This document shows positions 1 through 12,369 of a stretch of DNA of 64,000 nucleotides, in pieces (within the stretch, counting starts at the first letter, position 1; each line of letters begins with the position of its first letter). Location of the stretch: NCBI GenBank assembly GCA_964035545.1, contig OZ037765.1, forward strand, positions 22,935,004 to 22,999,003. Direction: 5' to 3'. The stretch is from Bugula neritina (lineage: Eukaryota > Bryozoa > Gymnolaemata > Cheilostomatida > Bugulidae). The notes beneath the pieces were generated by a model. The model had not been told where the DNA came from. It did no database searches and worked only from the letters and a program-made list of their open reading frames with translations. A program made the position numbers and the translations under genes.

Positions 1-1785
1 GCATGGATATGACTCACCAGCCCTCATAGTAATGTTTTGACGAATCATGTGCTTCGATCTCAGATGCCGCATGCTTGTTAAAAATGTCAACACCCATCCA
101 CATGTTTCTTTCCACAATTAGTTAATTTTATTAGGCTTAGAATAGAATATTGTTGCCAACTTGCTTGTGCAATAAAGAACAATCTTGATGCAGCACCAAT
201 TTGGTGATATAGATTAGTCACAGCGGGAAATTTATAAAGATTAAGTAAGTAAATAGATATAATTTTAATTTAGTATGACTGTATCACTATCAGTATCAGT
301 GTATGAGTATGAGTATCACTGTACGACTACGAGTGTCACTATCAGTATGAGTATTACTTTAGTAAAAGAGTAAAGTCTAAAACTTAAACTATAAAATTAA
401 ATATAAGTATTAACTTGAAGCCTACAGGAAGGTAAAAACATAATTGTAATAATTATATAATTATTTAATACTAATTACAGTAAATTAGTAATTAGTTAAT
501 ACTTAAAGTTAATTAATACTAATAGTAATACTAATAGTAATTTACTAATACTAATAGTAAATCAAAATGCAATACTTGACCTTGTTTAGTCAATTTTTAT
601 TGTTACAATTACTGACTTACTGTTAGTGATGTTACTATTACACATTGACTTACTCTTAGACTTAGAGTTAGTCTTACAGCTACTGTTAATATAACATTAA
701 GTTTAACCTTAACTATAACTCTCCAAGTATAAGTAAAGTATAATTGTGCCAGTAGTAGTAGTACTTCACTACTACTAGTAGTAGTAGTAGTCTAGTATTA
801 ATAATACTAATAGTATTACTATTACTGTATTAGTATTACTATTACTATTAGTATTAGTATTACTATTACTATTAGTATTAGTAATACTAATACTAATACT
901 AATAGCATTGCTATAACTATGCCTGATTTTCTTTACTATTAGTATTAGTAGTACTATTACTATTAATTACTATTACTGTATTAGTATTACTATTACTATT
1001 AGTATTAGTATTACTATTACTATTAGTATTAGTAATACTAATACTAATACTAATAGCATTGCTATAACTATGCCTGATTTTCTTTACTATTAGTATTAGT
1101 AGTACTATTACTATTAATTACTATTACTGTATTAGTATTACTATTACTATTAGTATTAGTATTACTATTACTATTAGTATTAGTAATACTAATACTAATA
1201 CTAATAGCATTGCTATAACTATGCCTGATTTTCTTTACTATTAGTATTAGTAGTACTATTACTATTAATTACTATTACTGTATTAGTATTACTATTACTA
1301 TTAGTATTAGTATTACTATTACTATTAGTATTAGTAATACTAATACTAATACTAATAGCATTGCTATAACTATGCCTGATTTTCTTTACTATTAGTATTA
1401 GTAGTACTATTACTATTAATTACTTTTACTGTATTAGTATTGGTAAAAATGTAAATATAAGATTAAGTGTAAAGTTAACTATAAGGCTATTGTAATCTGA
1501 ATCACAATGCTATTATCATTGTGTATAGTACTATAACTATTAGTATTACTAATAGTAATAATAATAGTACTATACAAAATGCTATATAATAATAGTATTA
1601 CTATTAGTATGAGTAATATTTATTGGTTTTTCTTTTTAGAAATGCAATTGCTATTCGTATTATCATTGCCATTGGTTTTACATTTACCAAGTTACATTTT
1701 GTATCCACTTGTTGTTAATGTAATACTAAATTAAATTATAATGTATGTAATAATTATTTCTAACCTAGGTGGCTGTAGTCTTATA
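1..1785. other. Non-coding, simple-repeat-rich stretch upstream of ashwin
   Basis: No coding potential was recognised. About 240-1640 is dominated by TAC/TAG/TAT-type trinucleotide-like sequence, including a tandem 151-bp satellite (listed separately). The promoter and any 5' UTR exon of the downstream ashwin gene should lie here or in the last 200 bases. I cannot identify a TATA box or initiator with confidence in such AT-rich sequence. Confidence 0.6.
811..1441. repeat. Tandem repeat, 151-bp unit, about 4.2 copies
   Basis: The landmark GCCTGATTTTC recurs at 921, 1072, 1223 and 1374, an exact 151-base spacing each time, and the flanking sequence is nearly identical between copies. Each unit is built mainly of CTATTAGTATTAGTA-like sequence, plus one non-repetitive anchor around GCATTGCTATAACTATGCC. 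Within the unit, ATTAGTATTAGT and ACTAATACTAAT form 12-base hairpin arms around AAT. The near-identity of copies suggests recent amplification or ongoing homogenisation. Confidence 0.9.
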
Positions 1786-3337
1786 ATGGATGGTATAGAT
1801 AATACTGTTGAATGGGAAGAGGGCTGCCTTAGCTGCAAGGGTGATGACACCAACAGTTCGGGATATCTCTTGCACCCAGAAACTATGGATACTCAAGATC
1901 TAACTAGGCTGTTGATAAAAGTAAATCAATAGCTAGAAATTCTATGTAAATTTGCTATCTGCAGGTATTCTTATGGGCATGAATTAGTGATACAAATTCA
2001 ATGAAATTCATTCTTGTGATGGTAGCGCTTTCACTTTGTAACTTTAGTTGAAGTTTTAGTGGATTTTAAGGCCAAGTTATTGGACCTATTCCAATATTTT
2101 ATTTTAAGTTGGTATACAAACGTGTGAATTTCAAAATTAAAACATGGTTTTAATGTGTGCATTTAAAATTATGTGGTTGCCCATATTTGTGATGTGTTAT
2201 AACAAAAATACCAACTAGAAAATATAGGCTATATAAGAACAAAGTTCTTGAATTTTAGCACATAGCAGTGGCATATGCATTAATGGAATTTGCAAATATT
2301 TTGACTAGAAATATTCAGGAAGTTGAATATTGGAATATTTAGGATAGCTGGATTGGTTTGAGATGTTCAATTGTCATTAAAATTAAATACAAATATGATT
2401 ATACAAATATGATTACTTTTTGCTGCATGTGAGATTATTGTTTTTAACAGCAGATTTTTGTCAACTATCTTTCCCTAAGGGAGATTACTTCAAAATTGAT
2501 AAGAAAAGTTATGATCAAGGTAATGTCACTTGTTTTTAATGAATTAACACATTTTTTACATGTTTTGCAGCGGGGCGTTGGGGTGGAGAGGCATTTTGAC
2601 AAGTATAAGTTAATAGACTTGTTCTACAAATATGTGTTGCCTTTGCCTCAGCGCAAACATAGGCCTAATAGAAAAGGTTTACTGCTAGCTCAGTCACAAC
2701 AGTTACTGGACAAGTTGAAGCTTGTTCCACTATCTACCACTAATAAGCTTATGAAAAATCATGCTGTGAAAAGGTCAGAACCATTTAGATATTTTTTCCT
2801 TATAAAAATAAGATTACTTTTACAAAGATGCAAACCTAATTTTATAAAATCAACTTTTTAGCTAAGTTATTTTCATCTCTTACTTTGGGTAGTCTATAGC
2901 TTATCTTGTTATTAAAAACATACAACAACATTGATCATGCATGTAGTCTGGACAAAATAATGTATATTGCAATCAAATCAATTTCAACCAGTTACATAAT
3001 AAATAGTCTTATATACCTCAGTCTATGTTTTGGACTTGTAAGGTGATTTTCTTTTCATAATTGCAGGAAGGCTCCAGATATTAATGATGTTCCTTTAAAG
3101 AAGCAAGGGTTAATAAATAGTCCTCTAACAAGTGACTCTAATGAAAAATTGCCGTTAAAACCTGCAGTCAACTTCAAACGAAAAGTAATTAAATTAGGTA
3201 ACAGTACCATCTCAACAGAAGTCCAACCTGTGACTACTTCTACTACTCACTCCAACTCTACAGCAGCCCAGAAACAAGTTGAGACAACAGCTGAACCACC
3301 AGAGAAAAAAGCTAGAGCAAAAATCACGTGGCCGTAA
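1786..3337 (+). CDS. C2orf49: Ashwin homologue, 3 exons, 202 aa
   Basis: Coding exons are 1786-1920, 2571-2773 and 3067-3337 (TAA stop). Junctions are GTAAAT...TTTTGCAG and GTCAGA...AATTGCAG, phases 0 and 2, total 609 nt. Ashwin is a small nuclear protein of vertebrates, reported in Xenopus embryonic patterning and in a tRNA-ligase-associated complex. The match rests on the N-terminal LLHPE motif, then a basic, helical stretch ending in LPLPQR (exon 2), as in vertebrate ashwin, and a low-complexity C-terminus rich in Thr/Ser/Lys that ends KITWP. The length is slightly below the roughly 230 aa of vertebrates. I chose ATG 1786. An in-frame ATG at 1741 would add 15 hydrophobic residues, and an AG just before GTGGCTG (about 1769) could be a 5' UTR acceptor. 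A canonical AATAAA lies at 3976-3981. The gene is convergent with the FBXL6-like gene. Confidence 0.85.
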
Positions 3338-4699
3338 TATTTAACATGTATTCTGCAGTAGTAGTAAAGAGCTGTTGAAGAGAAAGTAGTTTTATGATGG
3401 ACTTGTATCTGTGATCACATAGAGCATTTTTAATGGTATAGGTCAGACTTGTAATCTGCATGCAGATATGCACATTAACATAGAGCTGTAGATAATTAGT
3501 TGATCCGAATTTATAAAAGAATATTTTTATAAAATTTGTAAATAACTGTTTATATTGCTATTACAAGCTCTTTTGAGCTGTATATTAGAATATATCCTGC
3601 ATTTTAGTTGTTTCATTTGTTTAACCTGTCTTAGGTTTTGTACAAATACTCTCTATATTATGATTAATTTTATCCAGGCTTTTGACTAATATCTTTTACA
3701 GTGAGTAAATAAGCTGAATGTATTAAATTTGATTAAAATCCAATAATTTAAACAAGTATTTAAAATATGAGCAACAAAATACTATGTAAATAATCAATGT
3801 ACATACGCCAACATTCACAAAACTTGGCCCTAGTGTAGTAAATGCTTGGCAAGCATGTGCTGGGCTTAGCATTTGAAGTTCATGACAGCAGTAGCCATAT
3901 TCATTAGAATAACTTTTGTTATAGAGTAATTTTATTTTATCATAATATTTATGTAAAACAGGAAAATTTTACTTGAATAAAATCCAGGTATGAACATCAA
4001 GAGATTTAAAACAAAATTGTAGATCACAACCAAGTGGAACATGATTACACAGGTGACGCTGGAAATCCTCTGCTATGAGACTTGAGAGCTATAAAAATGT
4101 TTTGATTGCAGATAACCGCTTGAACTTATCTTATATTGTGAAAATAAGCAACAGAAAATAGTAAAAAGTAGAAAATAGAATAGTTAAAAATTAGTGAATG
4201 TTTCCAAAAAAATATTAAACCCAGTCAAATGTAACTTAAATGGCAATATTTAATTAGTAGATAGTATGTACAAGTGGTTACAATCAGTTAATTGCAAAAA
4301 TTTTACTACTACTTATTGGCTATCAATCAACACCACCGATACTTGGCAGATATTATATATAACTTAAAACTAATGATCTAAATGCTTGAAATAAAACGTT
4401 GTAAAGTTGTGTGTAAGGAATCCTTAAAACCACTGTCAAGACATTCAAACTACTATAGTAAATCATGTCACGGACATAAAATCTCTAAATTCAAATAGCA
4501 TTTCACTGCTGAAAATTTCACTTCACTGTTTCCCATTTTGTTGTTTCGTGATAATAATTAACTAACATAACTGGACGGAGAATAAAAATAACTTATGGAC
4601 GCAGGTTACTTGTTTATATGTAATCTTTTACTAATAAAATTATGATTGTACATCAAAAAAATAATTTAATAAGAAGAAAATTAGCAGTCCCTGCAACAC
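3338..4699. other. 3' UTRs and intergenic space between two convergent genes
   Basis: This stretch lies between the stop codons of ashwin (+) and the FBXL6-like gene (-). No coding sequence was seen. Candidate poly(A) signals are AATAAA at 3976-3981 on the plus strand and ATTAAA on the minus strand (plus-strand TTTAAT at 4665-4670), the latter only about 30 bases after the FBXL6-like stop. Confidence 0.6.
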
Positions 4700-7600
4700 C
4701 TATGCAGACAATGCGCATTTTTTCCGAAGAGCAGTCACTTCAAATTTGCCTTCATATTTTCTCTTTATGCCTCTTGGCAGTTGCCTGCATGATTCAATAT
4801 TCAGTGTCTCTAAGTTAGGAAAGTTTTTCAACAAGGCTCTACAAGACAAACAAATGAACATGTAATTGTATAAAAGACGGTATCAACAAATGTTAGAGAT
4901 AGAGCTGGAAATGATGCACCAAAGCATTAATGTAACCTTTTAAATTTCACAGAGAGGTTTTTAAACAGTATGTCATGAATATATGGTATCGGACCAATGG
5001 ACAAAAGCTGCATACATATTAAAGCTGTTGATAAAGAAGTACTTGTGAATATATATATCTATATATAGTTGAGATTGTGTGAATCATAATTTACCGAAGT
5101 TGAAACATGACTATTGCAGTTCCTGAACAATGGAGAACTTTCAATTTTTCACCAGTTGAACCGAGCAGAGATGCCAAAATCCGGCTAAATACAGAATCAC
5201 TGCAATTTTTCAACCAAGATATATCCAACTCTTCTAGGTTTTCTACAAGCTAAGTATAACAGTGTGTTATGCATTGGTTGTTTCCATGCAGAATGATATA
5301 AATATTGTACCAGTTCAACCAGATGAAGTTTTTATTGCAAAAGTACTTTGTAGAAAAGTTTATCATCCATACCATGCTTAAATCCATTTCAATACCATTT
5401 ACAAGAGATACATCACAAAGATTCAAGGACTGCAGTTTTGGTAGAGATGGGCCTTCAAAGAGACACTGCATATGTGCCAAGTTCCAGCCACGCAAATCCA
5501 AATACTTTAGATTAGGAGAGTTTCGTAGAAAACTAGAAAACAAAAAATTATATTATAGTAACAAAGAAAGAAAAATTTCTAGAAGAGAATGTAGTTAACA
5601 TTATAAAACTAAAAAAGCTATATAAATTAGCGTAGTTACAGCCATAGGTGATGCCCAAGTGGACATAACTGAATGCACCACTGATTGGTTTAAAACACTG
5701 TGTGCTACGTTTTCAGTAATAATAGAATAGAGGCCTGAAAAGCAATCTAACTGAGGAAAATGTCCATCACCAAAACTGCTAGACTTACTGAAAAAACACT
5801 ATTTCAGCACAGACATGTTCTTTTTGGGGTGTTTGTGTATTCAATAGGAATAGAGAAAAGCCTTATTTGACATGTGTTAAATTACATTCACAGTCGGTCC
5901 TGGGGAAAACTTTTGCTAAATTGCATGTGAACACACAATTTCCAAACTGATAAGCCAATCAGAGTAAGCCATCTTTTGGAAACAGGAATTGTTTTCCATT
6001 TAATCTCTCAATGTAGAAGTCCAGAACAGCAAGTTAATGCATGCATTACACTAATTCTCCTCACATCAACCATTATTTTTACAATTTGAAGATGCATCAA
6101 ATAATTTGTGAACTTGATTCAAATAATTTAAAATAGTGTACTGAGTTTGTGTTTGCGTCTTATTAAACTTTTTATTGACACCGGGGCTGAAAAAATATCA
6201 AATTGCAAACCATCAATGGGAGTTGTCTCCTTATAAGATATATAAATGAAGCTATAAAGAAAGAATGTGTTAACAAATAACATGAGAGTTCAAGATATAA
6301 AGAATTGCATTATAATGCAATTCCATTATAACTTTGTACAGTTGATTAAATTTTATACACCGCAATTTCCAAAAAAATTCATATATAATATTATTTATAA
6401 TTATGTCTGTCACATTAGTACATACATACATATTTTACACAAACTTTAAAATAAAATGTTAATATCACAACTCTGAAGTATGTTTGTTGCCACTTTGTAT
6501 TCTAGTTCTTAAAGAGAAAACAACTCTCATTATTTAAAAAAAAGCCCACACCTAATTGAATCAACACATGTATATAAAATTTGCATGAAATAATTTTTTA
6601 TTACCAACAGACCATTGATCAGTTACTTTCTAATCAGAGAGAAGTTTGCTCATGACTAGCAATTAATTTATCAAATGTTAATATTTCCTAAAATAAGACT
6701 ACAAAAACTGTTATTAGCTAAACAAGTTTTTGAAAAAAATTTCTTTGTTAAAAACGAACAACTTTATACTTACATAGTAAGAGCAAGTTTGGTTTTAGGA
6801 GCTGTGAACTCTATCAGATTAGGAAAGTAAGTTTCGGACTCCAAATCATCTGTGACTGCCTGTAATCAGTATTATAAGTTTATACATGATGAAAATATTT
6901 TATAGATAAAACGTAATTTTATCACACTGAAACCTTTGGTGTACACAAATTTTTTTGTAAATTAATAAAAGGCATATATTAAAAACTTAAAATAACATGC
7001 TCAGCCAATCGTGGCTATCTATACAATCAACATGTGATGAATTCACCGGAATAGCTATTTTCAAAAACTTGATCCCCGCATGGTCCAAAGAATTTAAGCG
7101 ATCACTAAAGCTAATATTAATATACTAAACTACGAACATACCTGAGCTAATTAAACAAAAACATTTTTATGTTTAATGCTAGCATATTAAAGAGTTGCTT
7201 CTATCTACTTTAAATGTTTCCACAGAACTATATAAATCAAAGGGAGGGATTACCTGAGCAGTGGAACATTGAGACATCCTCAGCACTTCTAAACTAGAAG
7301 AAATGGCCTCAAACATTTGGAGTAGAGTTGAATGGTCAGGTAATACTGCGCGTGAAATATCCAATAGAGTCAGCTGCTTAAGAGACTTAATAGATGTGAA
7401 CACAGCCTTGTGAATCCTAGTATTAAGGCAACCAGCTATTTCCACTTTCTTCAGAGTCATGCAATGGTGAGTCAGAATATCACATATTCCAGCAGAAAGC
7501 TCCCCACAGTTATTCATATTGGAAATGTTGAGTGCCTCGAGACCTTCGAAACCTCTAGCTATGTACTTCAGACTATCGGGTCTGACTTTATCACATCCTT

Positions 7601-9428
7601 GAATGTTGAGAGATTTTAGTCCAGGGAATTTATCAACTACAAACTGTGAAACAGCATTGAGTTAGAGGAGTTCTCACAGAGAATACTGCAGGTCTGTGGT
7701 ATTATAATAACATTTCATCACAGAATCATACACTTTGTGATGTTTGAATAAAGTTTAACTAGAAGTCAATGATGTGGGCTACAACCAGAGGCAGGGGCAA
7801 AATGAAGCCAATTGATTACCTTGAAGCAGCAGTAAGGCAAAATAGAGAAAAGTTTGACAAAGAATTGAAATCAACCACAAAAACAATTTCTTAAATCGAA
7901 TGATGTTTAAGAGTACTATTATTAAACCAAGTAGCTGATTTTAAAGCAACGAAAGGCTAAAAATCCCAAATTTTAAAGGAAAAAAGTTTTGGGTACTTTA
8001 AATCATCCTTCACCACATATCAAATATTTTTAAATTCTCCAATGAAAACCATAATTAACCAACAGTAGCATTGGTATGGACTGATACTTCAAATTTCTTA
8101 CTTTTAACCAGAGCTGGCAAGTAGAAATTTTGCTTGTGCATTATATATCAATGAGAAGAAAGACTAGATATAACATATACCTGAATGAGTTTAGAGTTGA
8201 CCTTTTTGCATTCAGATAAGCAAAGGTGACGCAATTGAGAGAGGTAGCCACGTTCTGAGAGATGTTTAAGCGCCATTTCTTGAGATTTGATCCAACCAAA
8301 CGACAAGTCTAAAGAATGCCAGAGCGATGGATCTGTTGATACTAACCTCCATTGTTTACACACTGTAGATAACCTAGTGTAAAGACAATATACTGTACAA
8401 AGCATATCGCAGTTACCAGTTTAAATCGTACTTTACCATAATTATATTAGATGATCAAAAGAAAGTCAGAATGATGTTTGAAAACGATCAGTCCAAAGAA
8501 GATTTGCATTAATGTGGGGTAGCATTAGTCTAACACATATTATTTGTCAGCTCACAAGGTAATACTGCATATCTACACTCTGTATGTCACATGAACACCC
8601 AGGGTACTCCGAAGACGTACTAGTAATTTCCCTTTCTGACACTACGACTACAGCATTAGACTAAGTTGAGTTTCTCTATAAAGTTTAAAAATAGAGCTTA
8701 CATCTTCCGATACATTTCAATACAAACTTGTATAAATTATATAAATTCGCTGACAATGTAAAGTTACTGAACAATAAAAAAGAGCGTCTCTTTTATGCAG
8801 TATATTTTTAGAGCTTTTTACCATTTATTGTGAGATAATTTAAGAGTATTTTCAATATTCTAAAGCAAGCAGTTTTGAGTCAGTATTGAAACGAACCGAC
8901 CAACCTGAGAAGAAGCTTGAGTTTGCTGGGTTCACTAGCCACTGCCAATTGAAATATTTTCAATAATACTTTAGCAGGTATATAATTACTCCAAGCATTT
9001 GCATGTACAGACAAATCAGCTTGAGTAATGCTTTGTTTTACCTCAACCTTTCGCTTTTTCTTTGTGACTTTTGTTTTTTGAGTAACATCTTCCCTTTGAA
9101 AAGCAATACCAATAATATGAATAACCTAAGAATAATTCAAGAGTTTGAAAACAGAAAAGATTTATCAATCATACAGATTTTAAAATAATTTTTTGGAGAT
9201 TATAATTATGGTTTGGCACTTATATTTAATTCAAATCTTGCAATGAAGAAGTTTCAATTCTTACAACTCGTCATTAGGGACATAATCTTCATCAGAGCTA
9301 TCGTCTTCATCAGATAACACACACTTGTCACCGTTTCTTTTTGATGATAGCCTGACTAGGATAGGAGCGCTACTTTTCTTTCTTTTCCTTCCAACACCAG
9401 AGCTAATCTTAGCTATTAGTCTGTCCAT
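4700..9428 (-). CDS. FBXL6: F-box/LRR protein, FBXL6-like, 8 exons, 481 aa
   Basis: Exons in transcript order: 9265-9428, 8905-9093, 8181-8373, 7254-7643, 6774-6859, 5396-5532, 5095-5242, 4700-4838 (TAG). They sum to 1446 nt with continuous phase. FBXL proteins are substrate receptors of SCF (Skp1-Cul1-F-box) ubiquitin ligases. Visible in order: a basic N-terminus (GRKRKKSS), an acidic SDEDDSSDEDY stretch, an SV40-type nuclear signal KKKRKV at about 66-71, and an F-box at about 89-140 (WSNYIPAKVLLKIF ... CKQWRLV ... PSLWHSLDLS). Leucine-rich repeats follow to the C-terminus, including NSPNLKYLDLRG. The end, LNIESCRQLPRGIKRKYEG, resembles the C-terminus of mammalian FBXL6, which is why I prefer FBXL6 over other FBXL genes. 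ATG 9428 follows a possible acceptor (TATATACAG), so a 5' UTR exon is likely further up. The exon 6 donor (GTATTG at 5395-5390) is weak but is the only phase-consistent choice I found. Confidence 0.87.
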
Positions 9429-10369
9429 TTCACTGTATATAGCAAAATAAGTCACCTGGAGGATCAGCTAAGTGCAAGTTTGGTATATCATTTACAGTAA
9501 ATAGAGATACCTATTTTATATAATAATATAGAATAACTTTAAGTTTTAGGCTATTTGACTCTATGCTAATGACGTTCACTTGCAAATATTGTACTATTAT
9601 GAAATAAACAGAGGTTCCAGCTTATGTTGTTGACATGACAGATAAACTATTGCTACACCCGATATAAGCAAAGATACAAGAAAAGCACATAGCTGTTACT
9701 GCAAAGGTTAAATTTCACCATTACTATATTTAATTTAGTTAGCGACTAGTTTATCATAAAGTAATTAAACAGAAAACCCAAGACAATGTGCAATGTGCAT
9801 AGCTGGTAATTTTGAGTTCAATTGGCAGGAAGATATGTGAAAATTTGCTTTCTGTTCCTGAGACCATAACAAGTTAGTTAGATTTTTGAGTGCAACACAA
9901 CTCCAAAATAGTGCCTATTATTAAAAAACAATTTCCATCTAGAGAGATGCTGTTCTAGTACATTCCATCACAAGTATAAGATATGAAGTACACAATCAAG
10001 AAGACAAAATTTACAATATTTACAGACACAGGCATATAAATAATTTAGCAGGCTTTTACTAGTGAAAACTGAAAATATTGCCAATTACTTTTTAACTTTA
10101 ATGATAATATATATTAAATAGGCTAAAATCTTCTAAAAAATAGTTCAAGTATTACCCATTCATCATTGCGAAGATTATAAGAGTAGTTATTAATTTTTAA
10201 TAAAATGTTTTGCGTAATTCTTGCAGAACCGTTGATTTTAGGTAATAATCATAGACATATCTAAAATTGGCAATGTTGCATATAAGATCATGTAACATTA
10301 TGATAAAGTTGAACCTAACGTTAAAAGTATCATTATTCAGCATTGTATGACTTCAAAGTTTGAATGTGT

Positions 10370-11160
10370 GGGTATAACTATAAGTATTGCCATTGGCATT
10401 GGTGTATTTTTAGAATTACTATTAACATTATAATGATGAATATTTATATTATAATTATACCAATACTAATAGTGATACACAAGTTAAATTAGCATTACAA
10501 ATACATGCTTATGTTCGTAGTCAGTGTCACTATCATAGTGATAGTCATACATTTATACTTATAGACTATCAGTATCAGTATGAGTATTAGTATTACTATG
10601 ACTATGTCTATAGTTATACATTTTATATACTTAGTCTTATACTTACAGTTATACTAATACTAATAGTACTACTAATACTTATAGTTATAGAGTTATAGTT
10701 ATACTCAACCAACCAATACAAAACAGATACTACTAGTAATACTAATGCTTATAGTTATAAGTTATGCTTATAATAATTATTATTATTATACTAATACTAA
10801 TAGTAATACTAAGTCTAATAGTAATAGTAGTGGTAACACTTGTTTATACTTAGAGACTATCAATATCACTATAGATAGAGTGATGCTGATGGTTATTCCT
10901 ATAACTATAAGTATAATTATATTGGTATTCACATTCGACCAACGTTTAACTTTAAGTTTTATACTTACAGTTTGTGAGTTTACCATAATTTATCAATAAT
11001 CCTTATCGTTATCATTATCAATATCATTATCATAATCATAATGATAATGATTATCATTATGATTATGTGGAAATTCAACTTACACGAAGTCTAACTGTAA
11101 CTCTAAACCTAATAACTATAGGTGATTACTAACAACTAATAATTTATACTAATAGTAATA
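10370..11160. repeat. TAC/TAG/TAT-type simple-repeat island
   Basis: This is a degenerate low-complexity tract made of ACTAATACTAATAGTA, GTATCAGTATGAGTAT and TATAGTTATA words, the same vocabulary as the tracts at about 240-1640, 29040-29560 and 56830-57530. The unit is not exact, so it is a diverged microsatellite family rather than a clean array. Open frames here on both strands (Asn/Ser/Ile/Val-rich) are side effects. Confidence 0.75.
11031..11067. repeat. Perfect palindrome, 18-base arms, 1-base centre
   Basis: The left arm CATAATCATAATGATAAT is followed by one G and then its exact reverse complement, ATTATCATTATGATTATG. It sits at the edge of the simple-repeat island and is built of ATCATA/ATGATA words, so it may have arisen by fold-back of a microsatellite. 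It could extrude as a hairpin. Confidence 0.85.
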
Positions 11161-12290
11161 TACATACTCATAGAATACCTAAAACAGGAACGTTTTATTT
11201 TTAATCATTTAAAATTGCTGAGTCGGCAAGGTGCAAATTGCTTGCAAGTAATCACTGTAATGAAATGTCCATGTCTCTAGGAGTGAAAATCGCAAGTTGA
11301 CACTCAAAGAAAAAGGTCAAAGACCGTGCTTGCTCAAAGTGGGAGGTGTTTAGAGCAAATTTAGATTTTTATTCGCGCTTGGAATATAATATTTGAAGCT
11401 ACACGTGCCTACCCCCAAGTTTTAGGCTCCAACTATTAGGTTTCAAGGTATTTCCAACGGGGTATGCATTTTGTCACGCCGTTGGTCATGTGACATTTCT
11501 GTGCGCAAACTTCTGTGAAGATAACTACAATACTGAAGGTTGTTGCCCTCAAAGTTTTATTAAAAGAATTGACAGTCATTTACATGATTATAAGCCTGTA
11601 GTGACGGTATAATTAAAATTAAACGTTTATCACAAAACAAAAATAGTAAACACTTTTTTCTCTATCTTATAGTGACAAATGCAACTGTAGTTCTCAAGCT
11701 GCACATGTTCAATTGGATTTGAAAGGCAGAAAACTCCACCTTTTACATCTTCCTGTTGGCAAATAATTATTTACAACAATTTTGCTTTTTCTAAGATAAT
11801 TGATTGCTCTTCTCTTAGCTTGACTCAAGCAGTGCACATAACATGGCGAACATCTGTTTATTTTGTGAAACAAATATACTTGTAATAGCAGACAACTATA
11901 TTTATATTCATCACTACCCACTTACAAAAAACTAAGTTGCATAATAAGCATAATGTAGTTTTTAAGTTTTATTTTGTACTATGTTTATTATTTTTTGTAG
12001 CTGAGTTTATCCTATAGCAGCAAATATTTTATAGTTTCTTTAACCGCATTCTTAGTCAACACAGCTTTTCAGTCATTTCATAGTCATAGTTAGCCATAAC
12101 ATCAGTATTTTCATTTGTATAACATATCTCACAAAGTTCATAATAAGTAACAACACACCACACTACACTAATTACAAATAAGGGTTGGTAGTTTTATCAA
12201 GTTTACATACAATATTTATTAATACAGTGCACAAGCCACTAAACTGCAGTTAATGTAGCAAGATGCAAAGAAAAATCGATTAACTTTTCC

Positions 12291-12293
<3 letters not shown>

Positions 12294-12366
<73 letters not shown>
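12294..12366. repeat. (TA)n dinucleotide microsatellite, about 36 units
   Basis: An uninterrupted alternating TA run of about 73 bases, flanked by ordinary AT-rich sequence. It is probably polymorphic in length and prone to assembly error. Confidence 0.95.

Positions 12367-12369
<3 letters not shown>

Larger units (their letters stand above)
9429..12293. other. Non-coding stretch upstream of the FBXL6-like gene
   Basis: No gene was recognised. It should hold the promoter and 5' UTR exon of the minus-strand FBXL6-like gene. About 10370-11160 is a TAC/TAG/TAT island like the one at the window start and contains a perfect palindrome at 11031-11067. About 11220-11530 is less AT-rich and contains a CCAACGG...CCGTTGG inverted pair, but nothing identifiable. 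Short open frames here are repeat-derived or random. Confidence 0.55.

Noticed and set aside
5305-5598. Plus-strand 97-codon frame
   Set aside because: Antisense to FBXL6-like exon 6, whose minus-strand frame encodes leucine-rich repeats.
10745-10999. Asn/Ser/Thr-rich and Val/Ile-rich frames on both strands
   Set aside because: They come from the simple-repeat island and have no family similarity.
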